Below are positions 1 to 5,525 of a stretch of 5,525 nucleotides of DNA, in pieces (positions within the stretch are counted from its first letter, which is position 1; each line of letters opens with the position of its first letter). The notes beneath the pieces were generated by a model. The model was given only the letters and a program-made list of their open reading frames with translations, made no database searches and was not told the DNA's origin. The stretch covers positions 1-5,525 of the forward strand of contig CAAEUM010000035.1 in NCBI GenBank assembly GCA_900759225.1, in the 5' to 3' direction. This DNA is from Lachnospiraceae bacterium. GTDB lineage: Bacteria > Bacillota > Clostridia > Lachnospirales > Lachnospiraceae. A program made the position numbers and the translations under genes.

Positions 1-302
1 CCGCTGACCATATTGTTTTTCACAAAAATAATACCCGCGCCCAGAAATCCAACACCGGATACAATTTGAGATGCCACCCGGGAAGCGTCATAGTCCGGCA
101 CATCCCCAAAACCATACTTAGATATGATCATCATAAGTGCTGCTCCCAGCCCTACGATCGCATGGGTACGCATACCAGCACTTTTATCTCTGCTCTTACG
201 TTCATAGCCGATCATATAGCCAATAAAACAGGACAGAATGATACGAAGCATAAGCTCCAGATGAAACGAATCCTTTGGGAGCAGAGAGAGAAAAATTTCC
301 AT
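1..302 (-). CDS. MgtC/SapB-family membrane protein, N-terminal part only
   Basis: The start ATG is at 302-300, preceded by a strong Shine-Dalgarno (AAAGGAGG, complement of 310-317) with a 7-nt spacer. The frame stays open to the window edge, so 100 codons plus two bases are visible and the C-terminus is missing. The protein shows the MgtC/SapB membrane-domain signature: a first hydrophobic segment at about residues 15-33 ending GYMIGYER, then RTHAIVGLGAALMM (45-58), then ASQIVSGVGFLGAGIIF (77-93). Family members are inner-membrane proteins of about 150-240 residues. The Salmonella member is linked to survival in low Mg2+ and inside macrophages and to control of F-ATPase, but most commensal homologues have no known role. 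It starts 19 nt after the hydrolase stop on the same strand with no visible terminator between, so co-transcription is likely. Family assignment is firm; any link to the transporter is inferred from position only. Confidence 0.9.
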   Translation of the reverse strand, partial: MEIFLSLLPKDSFHLELMLRIILSCFIGYMIGYERKSRDKSAGMRTHAIVGLGAALMMIISKYGFGDVPDYDASRVASQIVSGVGFLGAGIIFVKNNMVS

Positions 303-321
303 AGACTCGCCTCCTTTGAGA

Positions 322-999
322 TTAAACATCAACAATATTAAATCCTTTTGACCGCAAAAGCTGTTCACATGGGCTGTCTAAATGCATACAGTAAATCTTC
401 CTGCGCGTTTCCTCTGGAAACCACTGCTCCAGCTTTTCATAAAAGCAATGAGAATCCGATGGGTGAGTGGAGGTATCCTGATAAAGGCAGGAGAGATCAC
501 CCTTTAAAAATTCTGCACGTACAGCTTCAGGAACCTCCGCAGCGTCTCCGCTGTAATATATGCGCTCGCTATGGTCAGAAAGAATATAACCATAACATTT
601 CATATCTTTTGCATGTTTTACAGGAACGGGAACCGCCGTAAGTCCGGCCTTGTTTTCCGGAAGGCTTTGGAGATAGCAATATCCCTCAGGCGTGATTCCT
701 TCCAGAGTAAGAAGCTGAACCACAGTAGGCTCCGGATGGATCACGTGCACCTGAATACCATGGAGACAATAGTAATAAGAAATCAGAGTCCCAAGGCTTC
801 CTACATGGTCTGCATGGAGATGAGTCAGAATCACATAAATATGAGAGATGCGATCCAGATCTTCCTTTCGGTACAGTGTATCAAAGGCAGTTTCCCCGCA
901 GTCCAGAAGGTATAGCTCATCTTCAAAGCGCATATAAGCGCCTGTGTTGCCGTATAAAGGGTAAAAAGCAGAACCCTTTCCTAGAAAATTTAATTTCAT
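322..999 (-). CDS. Metallo-beta-lactamase-fold hydrolase (RNase Z/PhnP-like)
   Basis: The 225-residue soluble protein carries the metal-binding motif HLHADH (His60, His62, Asp64, His65), a third-ligand candidate His129 (VPVKHAKD), the bridging Asp152 in YYSGDAAE and a late His206 in YCMHLDSP. All ligands expected for a two-metal MBL-fold enzyme are therefore present. The early pattern MKLNFLGKGSAF and LLDCGE resembles the RNase Z / PhnP phosphodiesterase branch more than true beta-lactamases or glyoxalases. It lacks an obvious RNase Z flexible arm and is shorter than typical RNase Z (about 300 residues), so a tRNA-processing role is unlikely. I chose the ATG at 999-997 over an upstream in-frame start at 1029, because GGAGGG (complement of 1005-1010) sits just before it and the earlier start would overlap the permease. 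The gene begins 10 nt after the permease stop, placing it in the importer operon. A role in hydrolysing the imported compound, perhaps a phosphodiester or a lactone, is inference. Confidence 0.88.
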   Translation of the reverse strand: MKLNFLGKGSAFYPLYGNTGAYMRFEDELYLLDCGETAFDTLYRKEDLDRISHIYVILTHLHADHVGSLGTLISYYYCLHGIQVHVIHPEPTVVQLLTLEGITPEGYCYLQSLPENKAGLTAVPVPVKHAKDMKCYGYILSDHSERIYYSGDAAEVPEAVRAEFLKGDLSCLYQDTSTHPSDSHCFYEKLEQWFPEETRRKIYCMHLDSPCEQLLRSKGFNIVDV

Positions 1000-1009
1000 A
1001 CGATCCCTC

Positions 1010-1831
1010 CTATTCTTTAATTCCGGCACTTACAAAGCTGCTCATAAATTGTTTCTGAGCAACAAAGAACGCCAGGAGCAACGGTATGATAATAATAAAC
1101 GCAGCCGCACATACATTAGCCCACTGCATATTTGCCTCCTTTGATTTGGCGAAAATAGCCAGTCCTACCGTAAGTGTACGGTTTTCCGGAGAATTGGTTA
1201 CGATCAGAGGCCACAGATAATTGTTCCAATGATAGCTGACAGAGATAACGGCAAAGGAGAGGTATGCAGGTTTAGCACAGGGCATATAAACTCTCCAGAT
1301 TGTCTGCCAAGTGCTAGCCCCATCGATTTTAGCCGCCTCTGCCAGGGCTTTCGGAATCGACTTAAAGTGCTGGCGCAGCAGGAAAATAGCCAGGGCACTT
1401 CCATAGAAAGGAAGCATCATGCCAATTTTTGTATCAACCAGTTTTAATTCTGAAAGAGTCATAAAATTAGGTGTGATCAATACATCGTTGGGAATGATGA
1501 TCTGCATGAAAATCACTGCAAAAACCAAGGCCGATCCTTTAAAATCCATAACTCCCAGGGCATAGGCCGCCATCGTAGATGTGACAAATTGCACCGCAAA
1601 GGTACATGTTACCAAAATCAGGGTATTTAAGTAATAAGTGGCAAACGGAATCGCATTCCACACATAGCGCAGGTTGTCCAGAGTAAATGGCGTCGTGGGA
1701 AACAAAGTCATGTGGAAGGTGGGAACAGAAAACGCAGTTCCAACCATCCAGATTAAGGGAATCAGCCACAGCAATGCGAGAATAACGGAAAATAAGGTAA
1801 TACCGCAACGGGTGATAGTTTTCTTATTCAC
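1010..1831 (-). CDS. Carbohydrate ABC transporter permease, MalG/UgpE type
   Basis: This 273-residue integral membrane protein is the second transmembrane subunit of a CUT1-type importer. Hydrophobic segments lie at about 10-33, 66-92, 102-118, 137-153, 188-208 and 239-258. The conserved EAA loop that docks the ATPase runs at about 163-184 (EAAKIDGASTWQTIWRVYMP), and the C-terminal ending QFMSSFVSAGIKE is typical of MalG/UgpE permeases. The segment WNNYLWPLIVT followed by RTLTVGLAIF also matches this family. The start is GTG (1831-1829), chosen because AAAGGAGGA (complement of 1837-1845) lies 6 nt upstream and no in-frame ATG fits as well. The gap to the preceding permease stop is only 12 nt, so the Shine-Dalgarno actually overlaps that stop codon and the two subunits are probably translationally linked. 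It would pair with the MalF/UgpA-type permease upstream. The substrate is not determined by this subunit. Confidence 0.95.
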   Translation of the reverse strand: MNKKTITRCGITLFSVILALLWLIPLIWMVGTAFSVPTFHMTLFPTTPFTLDNLRYVWNAIPFATYYLNTLILVTCTFAVQFVTSTMAAYALGVMDFKGSALVFAVIFMQIIIPNDVLITPNFMTLSELKLVDTKIGMMLPFYGSALAIFLLRQHFKSIPKALAEAAKIDGASTWQTIWRVYMPCAKPAYLSFAVISVSYHWNNYLWPLIVTNSPENRTLTVGLAIFAKSKEANMQWANVCAAAFIIIIPLLLAFFVAQKQFMSSFVSAGIKE

Positions 1832-1843
1832 GAGAATCCTCCT

Positions 1844-2740
1844 TTAATTATAATGAATCTTCTTATCCTGGCTTAAGAACCGAGGCAGCGCCACGATCAT
1901 CAGCAGAACCAGCATTACAACCGTAAGCGCAGAGGAGAGTCCATAGTTAAAATTTGTAAAGCCCTGCTGATAAATATAGTACAGAAGCAGAGTTGAAGCA
2001 TTATTTGGAGCACCCTCCGTCATGATCACTACGTGATCTACCAGCTTAAAGCTATTAGTCAGCGCAATGGTGGAGACAAAAAGAAACGTAGGAGCTAAAA
2101 GAGGAAGCGTAATCTTTCTAAAGATCGTCCAAGATCCGGCTCCGTCAATTCTGGCAGCCTCGTTTATTTCCTCTGAAATGCTTTGAATGCCAGACAGGAA
2201 AAATACCATCAGATACCCTGCTTCTTTCCACACATACATAAACGCCATGGCTGGCAGAACCGTTTTTTTATTGGAAAGCACATTCATCGGCTCCATCCCC
2301 AGCTTTACTAGGAGCTGATCAAAAAGACCATTTTTAGCCATATAAATAAACATCCAGATACTAGCGATGGCAATCATGGGCATAATGACCGGATAAAAAT
2401 AGGCCGTTCGGACAAAACCGGTAACCCTGCTTTTGCGATTAACGATCACTGCCAGAAACAGCCCCACAACCATGCTGGGAATGATGGTGATAAAAGCAAA
2501 ATACAGGGTGTTTCCCATAACTTTCCAGAACAGGGAAGATCCCGCTAAATTAATATAATTTTGAAGCCCGATCCACTCCGGAGCCTTCATGCCCAGCTTG
2601 TATTTTGTCAGGCTCAAGTAGACACTTCTGAAAATAGGATATACGGTAAAAATCAGCATAAAGATTAAAGATGGCGCAACAAGAAGCCATGCCAACAGAT
2701 TTTTTCTCCTGTCCCTCTGTTTTTTCGTATAGGTTTTCAT
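1844..2740 (-). CDS. Carbohydrate ABC transporter permease, MalF/UgpA type
   Basis: This is the first transmembrane subunit of the importer, 298 residues. A basic N-terminus (MKTYTKKQRDRRKN) precedes membrane segment 1 (about 14-36, ending FTVYPIFRSVYLSLT, a family hallmark). Further segments lie at about 76-100, 112-134, 161-184, 216-236 and 268-288. The EAA loop for ATPase contact is at 191-213 (EINEAARIDGAGSWTIFRK). Length and layout match UgpA-like permeases that lack the long extra loop of enterobacterial MalF. The start at 2740 is preferred over an in-frame TTG at 2812: it has an AGAGGG Shine-Dalgarno (complement of 2749-2754) at 8 nt, it begins at the usual N-terminal pattern, and the upstream extension lies inside a hairpin. 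This ribosome site is weaker than those of its neighbours, which fits lower expression than the binding protein. It lies 140 nt downstream of the binding-protein stop. Confidence 0.95.
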   Translation of the reverse strand: MKTYTKKQRDRRKNLLAWLLVAPSLIFMLIFTVYPIFRSVYLSLTKYKLGMKAPEWIGLQNYINLAGSSLFWKVMGNTLYFAFITIIPSMVVGLFLAVIVNRKSRVTGFVRTAYFYPVIMPMIAIASIWMFIYMAKNGLFDQLLVKLGMEPMNVLSNKKTVLPAMAFMYVWKEAGYLMVFFLSGIQSISEEINEAARIDGAGSWTIFRKITLPLLAPTFLFVSTIALTNSFKLVDHVVIMTEGAPNNASTLLLYYIYQQGFTNFNYGLSSALTVVMLVLLMIVALPRFLSQDKKIHYN

Positions 2741-2784
2741 ATTCAAATCCCTCTGTTTGATAGTATAGATCCCATGACTGCAAA

Positions 2785-2839
2785 GGAGCGTGTCCCAAGC
2801 CGTTTCTGCCAACAGCAGACAGGCGTTGAAACACGCTCC
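2785..2839 (-). promoter_or_regulatory. Intercistronic RNA hairpin between binding-protein and permease genes
   Basis: A 9-bp perfect inverted repeat, GGAGCGTGT (2785-2793) and ACACGCTCC (2831-2839), encloses further pairing: GCC/GGC (2799-2801 with 2822-2824) and TCTGC/GCAGA (2805-2809 with 2815-2819) around a 5-nt loop. In the transcribed direction the stem is followed by only three T residues, so it is not a strong intrinsic terminator. Hairpins at this place, just after the binding-protein gene, are known in maltose-type operons to protect the upstream message or reduce read-through, giving more binding protein than permease. That role here is inference. The structure ends 44 nt before the permease start. 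Confidence 0.7.
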
Positions 2840-2880
2840 GAAATGGTCTCCTTAGCTTTTAGTTATCTTTATAAAGTGAT

Positions 2881-4269
2881 TTATTGATATTCTGCAAGAA
2901 TTTCCATTGCCTGCTCCTGAGCATTTTTTAATGCTTCTTCAGGCGTTGCATCACCTACGACTGCTGACTGGATGTTATCATTTAACACTCTCCAGATTTC
3001 TGCTGCATTGTAGGTAGTAAGCTCAGGCTTGGACATTGGGATCTGCTCATAAGCAACCTTTGCCTGAGGAAGTTCTTCGTAATAATTTTTTATCAGATCT
3101 GTTTCAAAACAGGATTCTCTGGTAGCAACATATCCGGTATCCAATGACCACTGTGCTGCACGCTCAGTTGCTGTTGCAAACTTAATGAATTTCCAGGCCG
3201 CCTGAACCCGTTCCTCTGACAGGCCACTGGAGATATAGAAATTGCCTCCACCAGTAGGAGCAGCTACTCTCTTATGTCCTGGAAGGAATGCAGTTCCAAA
3301 TTCAAAGTCTGCATTTTGGCTGATATTCGCCAGATTTCCTGTTGTATGATAGATCATAGCCACTTCTCCAGCCAGGAACTGGGTAGGAAGATCGGTCCAC
3401 TGTACGATTCCGGGAGCCATGATCTTGTATTTGTTCTGAAGATCCAGCCAAAACTGAAGAGCCTCAACATTCTCAGGTGTATCAAACAAAACCTGCTTGC
3501 CGTCCTCGGTCATCAGATTCTCTCCATTCGCACTGTTCTGGAGGCAGAAGCCGGTAAAGGCCCACTGTGCAGAACCGGAATTTAATGCAAGGCCTACACC
3601 ATAACGGTTTTCGTTTGTCAGCTTCTGACCGTATTCTACAACCTCTTCCCAGGTAGAAGGAGCTTTTTCCGGATCTAACCCAACCTCCTTAAACGCATCC
3701 TTATTGTAATACAGGATCATTGTGCTTCTCTGGAATGGAATGGAATAAATCTGACCGTCTACGTAGGAATCTTCCATAAATCCATCCAGAAAATCATCAA
3801 TATAGGCCTTCCCTTCCTCGCCGTCAGCGGCAATCAGTTCATCCAAAGGCATAGCCATACCAGTAGAAGCCATGGTAAAACGCTGAGTTGCCAGGCTGAC
3901 AAACACATCAGGAGGTGTGCCTCCCTGCATAGCAGTCTGAATCTTTGTCACAGTATCATCATAATTTCCAGTGTATACCGGTTCAACAACGATATCTGGA
4001 TTTTCCGCATTAAAATCTGCGCAAATCTGCTCAATCAGTTTTGCAGCGGAACCTCCTACATTAACCGGATAGTAAAAAGTCAGATGAAGGGCATCACCAG
4101 AAGACTCATTACCACCTTTTGCATCAGAAGAATCGGATTTCTGAGAAGCCACAGGCTGACTGCTGTCTGCCTGGGACTGGCCCGCAGAGCCACTGTTTCC
4201 GCAGCCGCTCAAGGAAAGCGCAGATGCCATCAGCCCTGCCGCCGCTGCAACTAAAAATCTTTTTTTCAT
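2881..4269 (-). CDS. Extracellular solute-binding lipoprotein, family 1 (UgpB-like)
   Basis: This 462-residue protein captures the substrate outside the membrane for the two permeases. It opens with a lipoprotein signal peptide: MKKR, a hydrophobic core, and a lipobox LSGC, giving lipid-modified Cys23. A flexible Ser/Gly/Gln/Asp-rich linker follows to about residue 60, then the binding domain. Family-1 motifs include FNAENPD (87-92), VYTGNYDDTVTKIQTAMQGG (98-117), TPPDV, STMILYYNKDAFKEVGLDPE (182-201), PSTWEE, GEVAMIYHTTGNLANI (301-316), TGGGNFYI (339-346) and TGYVATRE (378-385). Several of these match UgpB, the glycerol-3-phosphate-binding protein, but similar patterns occur in oligosaccharide-binding proteins, so the ligand stays open. 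The start at 4269 has AAAGGAGGAGA upstream (AGGAGG ends 6 nt before the ATG). It is the first gene of the operon, 46 nt from the -10 box of a consensus promoter. Confidence 0.95.
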   Translation of the reverse strand: MKKRFLVAAAAGLMASALSLSGCGNSGSAGQSQADSSQPVASQKSDSSDAKGGNESSGDALHLTFYYPVNVGGSAAKLIEQICADFNAENPDIVVEPVYTGNYDDTVTKIQTAMQGGTPPDVFVSLATQRFTMASTGMAMPLDELIAADGEEGKAYIDDFLDGFMEDSYVDGQIYSIPFQRSTMILYYNKDAFKEVGLDPEKAPSTWEEVVEYGQKLTNENRYGVGLALNSGSAQWAFTGFCLQNSANGENLMTEDGKQVLFDTPENVEALQFWLDLQNKYKIMAPGIVQWTDLPTQFLAGEVAMIYHTTGNLANISQNADFEFGTAFLPGHKRVAAPTGGGNFYISSGLSEERVQAAWKFIKFATATERAAQWSLDTGYVATRESCFETDLIKNYYEELPQAKVAYEQIPMSKPELTTYNAAEIWRVLNDNIQSAVVGDATPEEALKNAQEQAMEILAEYQ

Positions 4270-4314
4270 TAGTCTCCTCCTTTATATGTTGGTTCACATG
4301 TACCTCTTGATGCC

Positions 4315-4343
4315 ATTATAGCAAAGCTATTGAAACGTGTCAA
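4315..4343 (-). promoter_or_regulatory. Consensus vegetative promoter of the importer operon
   Basis: Read on the - strand, a perfect -35 box TTGACA (4343-4338) and a perfect -10 box TATAAT (4320-4315) are separated by exactly 17 nt, the optimal arrangement for the housekeeping sigma factor. Transcription should start near 4308, leaving a leader of about 38 nt before the binding-protein ATG. The DNA upstream of the -35 box (about 4344-4386) is rich in A and T runs and could act as an UP element. A 5-bp inverted repeat (ATAGC-AAA-GCTAT, 4318-4330) lies across the -10 and spacer and may be incidental. Such a strong core promoter makes sense only if repressed, matching the overlapping operator. 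Confidence 0.9.
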
Positions 4344-4344
4344 T
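4329..4344. promoter_or_regulatory. Primary LacI-family operator
   Basis: The 16-bp site ATTGAAACGTGTCAAT is a palindrome with one mismatched position pair and a central CG step (4336-4337), the usual form of LacI/GalR-family operators. It covers the whole -35 box and part of the spacer of the importer promoter, so bound repressor would block RNA polymerase. The divergently encoded regulator has a leucine at position 54, in the hinge helix, equivalent to the PurR leucine that inserts into a central CpG. It does not fit the CcpA cre pattern well, because the expected TG at the first half-site edge is offset, so the local regulator is the likelier binder. Binding is inferred. Confidence 0.75.
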
Positions 4345-4439
4345 TATTTATATATATGTTTTGCATAAAAAATACCTACTTTTTACATACTACTTACAAT
4401 AAATATACAATCCAATCTAGGAGTGGAGAAAAAATAAAA

Positions 4440-4453
4440 GTGATACGTTTTAA
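4440..4453. promoter_or_regulatory. Possible secondary operator for the same regulator
   Basis: The 14-bp sequence GTGATACGTTTTAA has the same central ACGT as the primary operator. One half-site, read as TTAAAACG, differs from TTGAAACG at a single base; the other, GTGATACG, differs at two. Its centre is 110 bp from the primary site, between the two divergent promoters, and about 50 bp upstream of the regulator's proposed -35 box. It could support repression by DNA looping or autoregulation. The match is imperfect and could be chance in AT-rich DNA. Confidence 0.35.
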
Positions 4454-4500
4454 CAGCGAGGCAGTCGAACGAGAAACGACCGGAGAGAATGTCGTTGTAA

Positions 4501-4529
4501 TTGTTATTCCCTTTCAGGTATGTTACAAT
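4501..4529 (+). promoter_or_regulatory. Probable promoter of the LacI-family regulator gene
   Basis: TTGTTA (4501-4506, four of six matches to the -35 consensus) and TACAAT (4524-4529, five of six) are separated by 17 nt, and a TGT immediately before the -10 makes it an extended -10 promoter. The expected start is near 4536, giving a leader of about 70 nt. A second candidate -10 box, a perfect TATAAT at 4538-4543, lies just downstream but has no recognisable -35 at the right distance. Either way the promoter is weaker than the divergent importer promoter, as is usual for a regulator. Confidence 0.55.
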
Positions 4530-4549
4530 CAAGCTAATATAATTTTTCA

Positions 4550-4577
4550 GGTGAGGTTCCGGCATAGTCGGAACACC
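4550..4577 (+). promoter_or_regulatory. Inverted repeat/hairpin in the regulator leader
   Basis: GTTCCG (4556-4561) and CGGAAC (4569-4574) pair perfectly around a 7-nt loop, and GGT (4550-4552) can pair with ACC (4575-4577) across a 3-nt bulge. The structure lies between the probable regulator promoter and the Shine-Dalgarno (AGGAG, 4593-4597). There is no T-run after it, so it is not an intrinsic terminator. It could be an mRNA 5' stem that affects stability or a protein-binding dyad; nothing in the sequence decides between these. Confidence 0.45.
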
Positions 4578-4603
4578 ACAAAAGCCACAGACAGGAGCAT
4601 GCC

Positions 4604-5525
4604 ATGGTAACTATAAAGGATATTGCGAAAGAAGCGGGAGTTGCCCAAGGAACCGTTTCCAATGTGCTCAACGGAAAAGGGAATGTAAGCAGCGAAAAGA
4701 TTAAGAGAGTGATGCAGGCTGCAAAGAACTTAGGGTATGTACCAAACGAAAGAGCGGCCCTTCTTCGCCGAGGGATAAGCAACTCATTAGCAGTAATTAT
4801 GCCAGATTCCCGTTTCAGGCAGCACGAAGATTTTTATTTTAGCTTCAAAAGCTACGCCGAAAGCAGAGGATACACCGTAAGTCGCTATATGACAAAGGAG
4901 AATAGACCCATTGGGGAAAAAGAGGCTCTGGAGGAAATCCGCCCCCTTTTGGTAAAAGGGATTGCCTGTATCTCCTCAGTGGCAGGAACACCTTATGAAA
5001 AACAGGTTTATGGAAATAACCCCTTTTTATTCGATGCTGCCCTCCCTTCAGTGGTATTTGTGGAACGGCAAATGAAGTCTGGAGGAGACTTTATGGGCTT
5101 TGACTACAGGGAAGCGGGAAAAGCCATGGCAGAAAAGGCCAAAAAAAGAGGATATCACAGAGTCTGCCTTTTAACCGGAAATCTCCGTTTTTCCAATGAA
5201 GCAGATTTTTATCAGGGCTTTTCCCAGGCAATGGCAGGAAGTACCTGCCGGGTTATACATATCCAAACCGACAGCTTCCGACGCTATCAGAATATGATGC
5301 AGATTGTCAACAGCTCAGCTCCCCAGGCGTTCTTTATCTCCAATTACGGATTTGCAGAGAGCGTTAAAGATGTATGTGCTACTTTTTACGACCAGGGAAA
5401 GAGACCGGAACTATTTACTGTATCTCCGCTTTTTACTATGCCGGAACATGATTTCATCAAATATGAAATGAATTACCGAAAACTAGGGAAAATAGCAGCA
5501 GAACATTTAATTGAATTAGCCGAAG
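4604..5525 (+). CDS. LacI/GalR-family transcriptional regulator, C-terminus cut by window
   Basis: The start ATG at 4604 follows AGGAG (4593-4597) at 6 nt; 307 codons are visible with no stop, against a usual family length of about 330-345. Residues 2-23 form the classic N-terminal helix-turn-helix (VTIKDIAKEAGVAQGTVSNV, then LN). The recognition-helix positions equivalent to LacI Tyr17, Gln18 and Arg22 are Gln15, Gly16 and Asn20. The hinge region PNERAALLRRG follows, with Leu54 aligned to PurR Leu54. From about residue 62 (LAVIMPD) the periplasmic-binding-protein-like effector domain begins, including GFDYREAGKAMAEKAKKRGYHRVCLLTG, a standard family block. It is transcribed away from the importer operon and very likely represses it through the palindrome over the importer promoter. 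The inducer is unknown but is probably the transported compound or a product of it. Confidence 0.95.
   Translation, partial: MVTIKDIAKEAGVAQGTVSNVLNGKGNVSSEKIKRVMQAAKNLGYVPNERAALLRRGISNSLAVIMPDSRFRQHEDFYFSFKSYAESRGYTVSRYMTKENRPIGEKEALEEIRPLLVKGIACISSVAGTPYEKQVYGNNPFLFDAALPSVVFVERQMKSGGDFMGFDYREAGKAMAEKAKKRGYHRVCLLTGNLRFSNEADFYQGFSQAMAGSTCRVIHIQTDSFRRYQNMMQIVNSSAPQAFFISNYGFAESVKDVCATFYDQGKRPELFTVSPLFTMPEHDFIKYEMNYRKLGKIAAEHLIELAE

Noticed and set aside
66..1058. Several + strand open frames of 60-114 codons opposite the MgtC and hydrolase genes
   Set aside because: They are antisense to well-supported genes, lack ribosome sites, and their predicted proteins show no recognisable domain.
2741..2812. 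N-terminal extension of the MalF/UgpA-type permease from a TTG at 2812
   Set aside because: It lacks a ribosome site, begins inside the hairpin, and the extension does not resemble the family N-terminus. The ATG at 2740 has an AGAGGG site and the usual basic start.
2785..2839. Intrinsic terminator ending transcription after the binding-protein gene
   Set aside because: Only three T residues follow the stem and the loop region is imperfect. Partial attenuation remains possible, full termination is unlikely because the permeases have no clear promoter of their own.
4329..4344. CcpA catabolite-repression (cre) site
   Set aside because: The central CG and symmetry are similar, but the outer TG/CA positions of the cre consensus are not met. 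Dual control is not excluded, but the local LacI-family regulator is the better fit.
4356..4610. 84-codon + strand open frame through the divergent region
   Set aside because: No Shine-Dalgarno at its start, it crosses the promoter and leader elements, and overlaps the regulator start out of frame. The stretch from a GTG at 4440 looks mildly protein-like but its AGGAG is too far upstream.
4599..4610. ATG at 4599 as the regulator start or a three-codon overlapping frame
   Set aside because: It is out of frame with the regulator, runs only to a stop at 4608, and is one base from the AGGAG, too close for efficient initiation.

Overview
The window is most likely chromosomal DNA from a low-to-moderate GC Firmicute, probably class Clostridia and plausibly Lachnospiraceae. 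This rests on near-consensus Shine-Dalgarno sites (AAAGGAGG type) before most genes, a lipoprotein with a Ser/Gly/Gln/Asp-rich linker after its lipobox, a sugar importer with no ATPase gene of its own, and a dedicated LacI-family regulator. The taxonomic call is an inference from style, not from a marker gene.

Layout. A divergent intergenic region (4270-4603) separates two transcription units. To the right, on the + strand, is a LacI-family regulator (4604 to the window edge, C-terminus missing). To the left, on the - strand and in order of transcription, are a lipoprotein solute-binding protein (2881-4269), a 140-nt gap with a strong RNA hairpin, a MalF/UgpA-type permease (1844-2740), a MalG/UgpE-type permease (1010-1831, GTG start), a metallo-beta-lactamase-fold hydrolase (322-999) and the N-terminal 100 codons of an MgtC-family membrane protein (1-302, cut by the window edge). 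Gaps after the first permease are only 12, 10 and 19 nt, so these four genes are probably one operon with the binding protein.

Regulation. The - strand unit has a textbook promoter: TTGACA, 17-nt spacer, TATAAT. A 16-bp near-perfect palindrome with a central CG overlaps the -35 box and spacer, as expected for an operator of the neighbouring LacI-family protein. A weaker half-conserved copy lies 110 bp away, towards the regulator gene. The simplest model is an importer repressed until its ligand, or a derivative of it, binds the regulator.

How the genes may work together. The lipoprotein captures a substrate outside the cell and the two permeases form the channel. The ATPase must come from elsewhere, as is common for MsmX/UgpC-type shared ATPases in Firmicutes. 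The binding protein resembles UgpB in several motifs, but the substrate cannot be fixed from sequence alone. The hydrolase follows the permeases much as a phosphodiesterase gene (ugpQ) ends some ugp operons, so it may process the imported compound. The locus is mostly a standard carbohydrate-type ABC importer. The unusual parts are the hydrolase and MgtC tail, the paired operators and the intercistronic hairpin. I found no RNA genes, mobile elements or CRISPR arrays.
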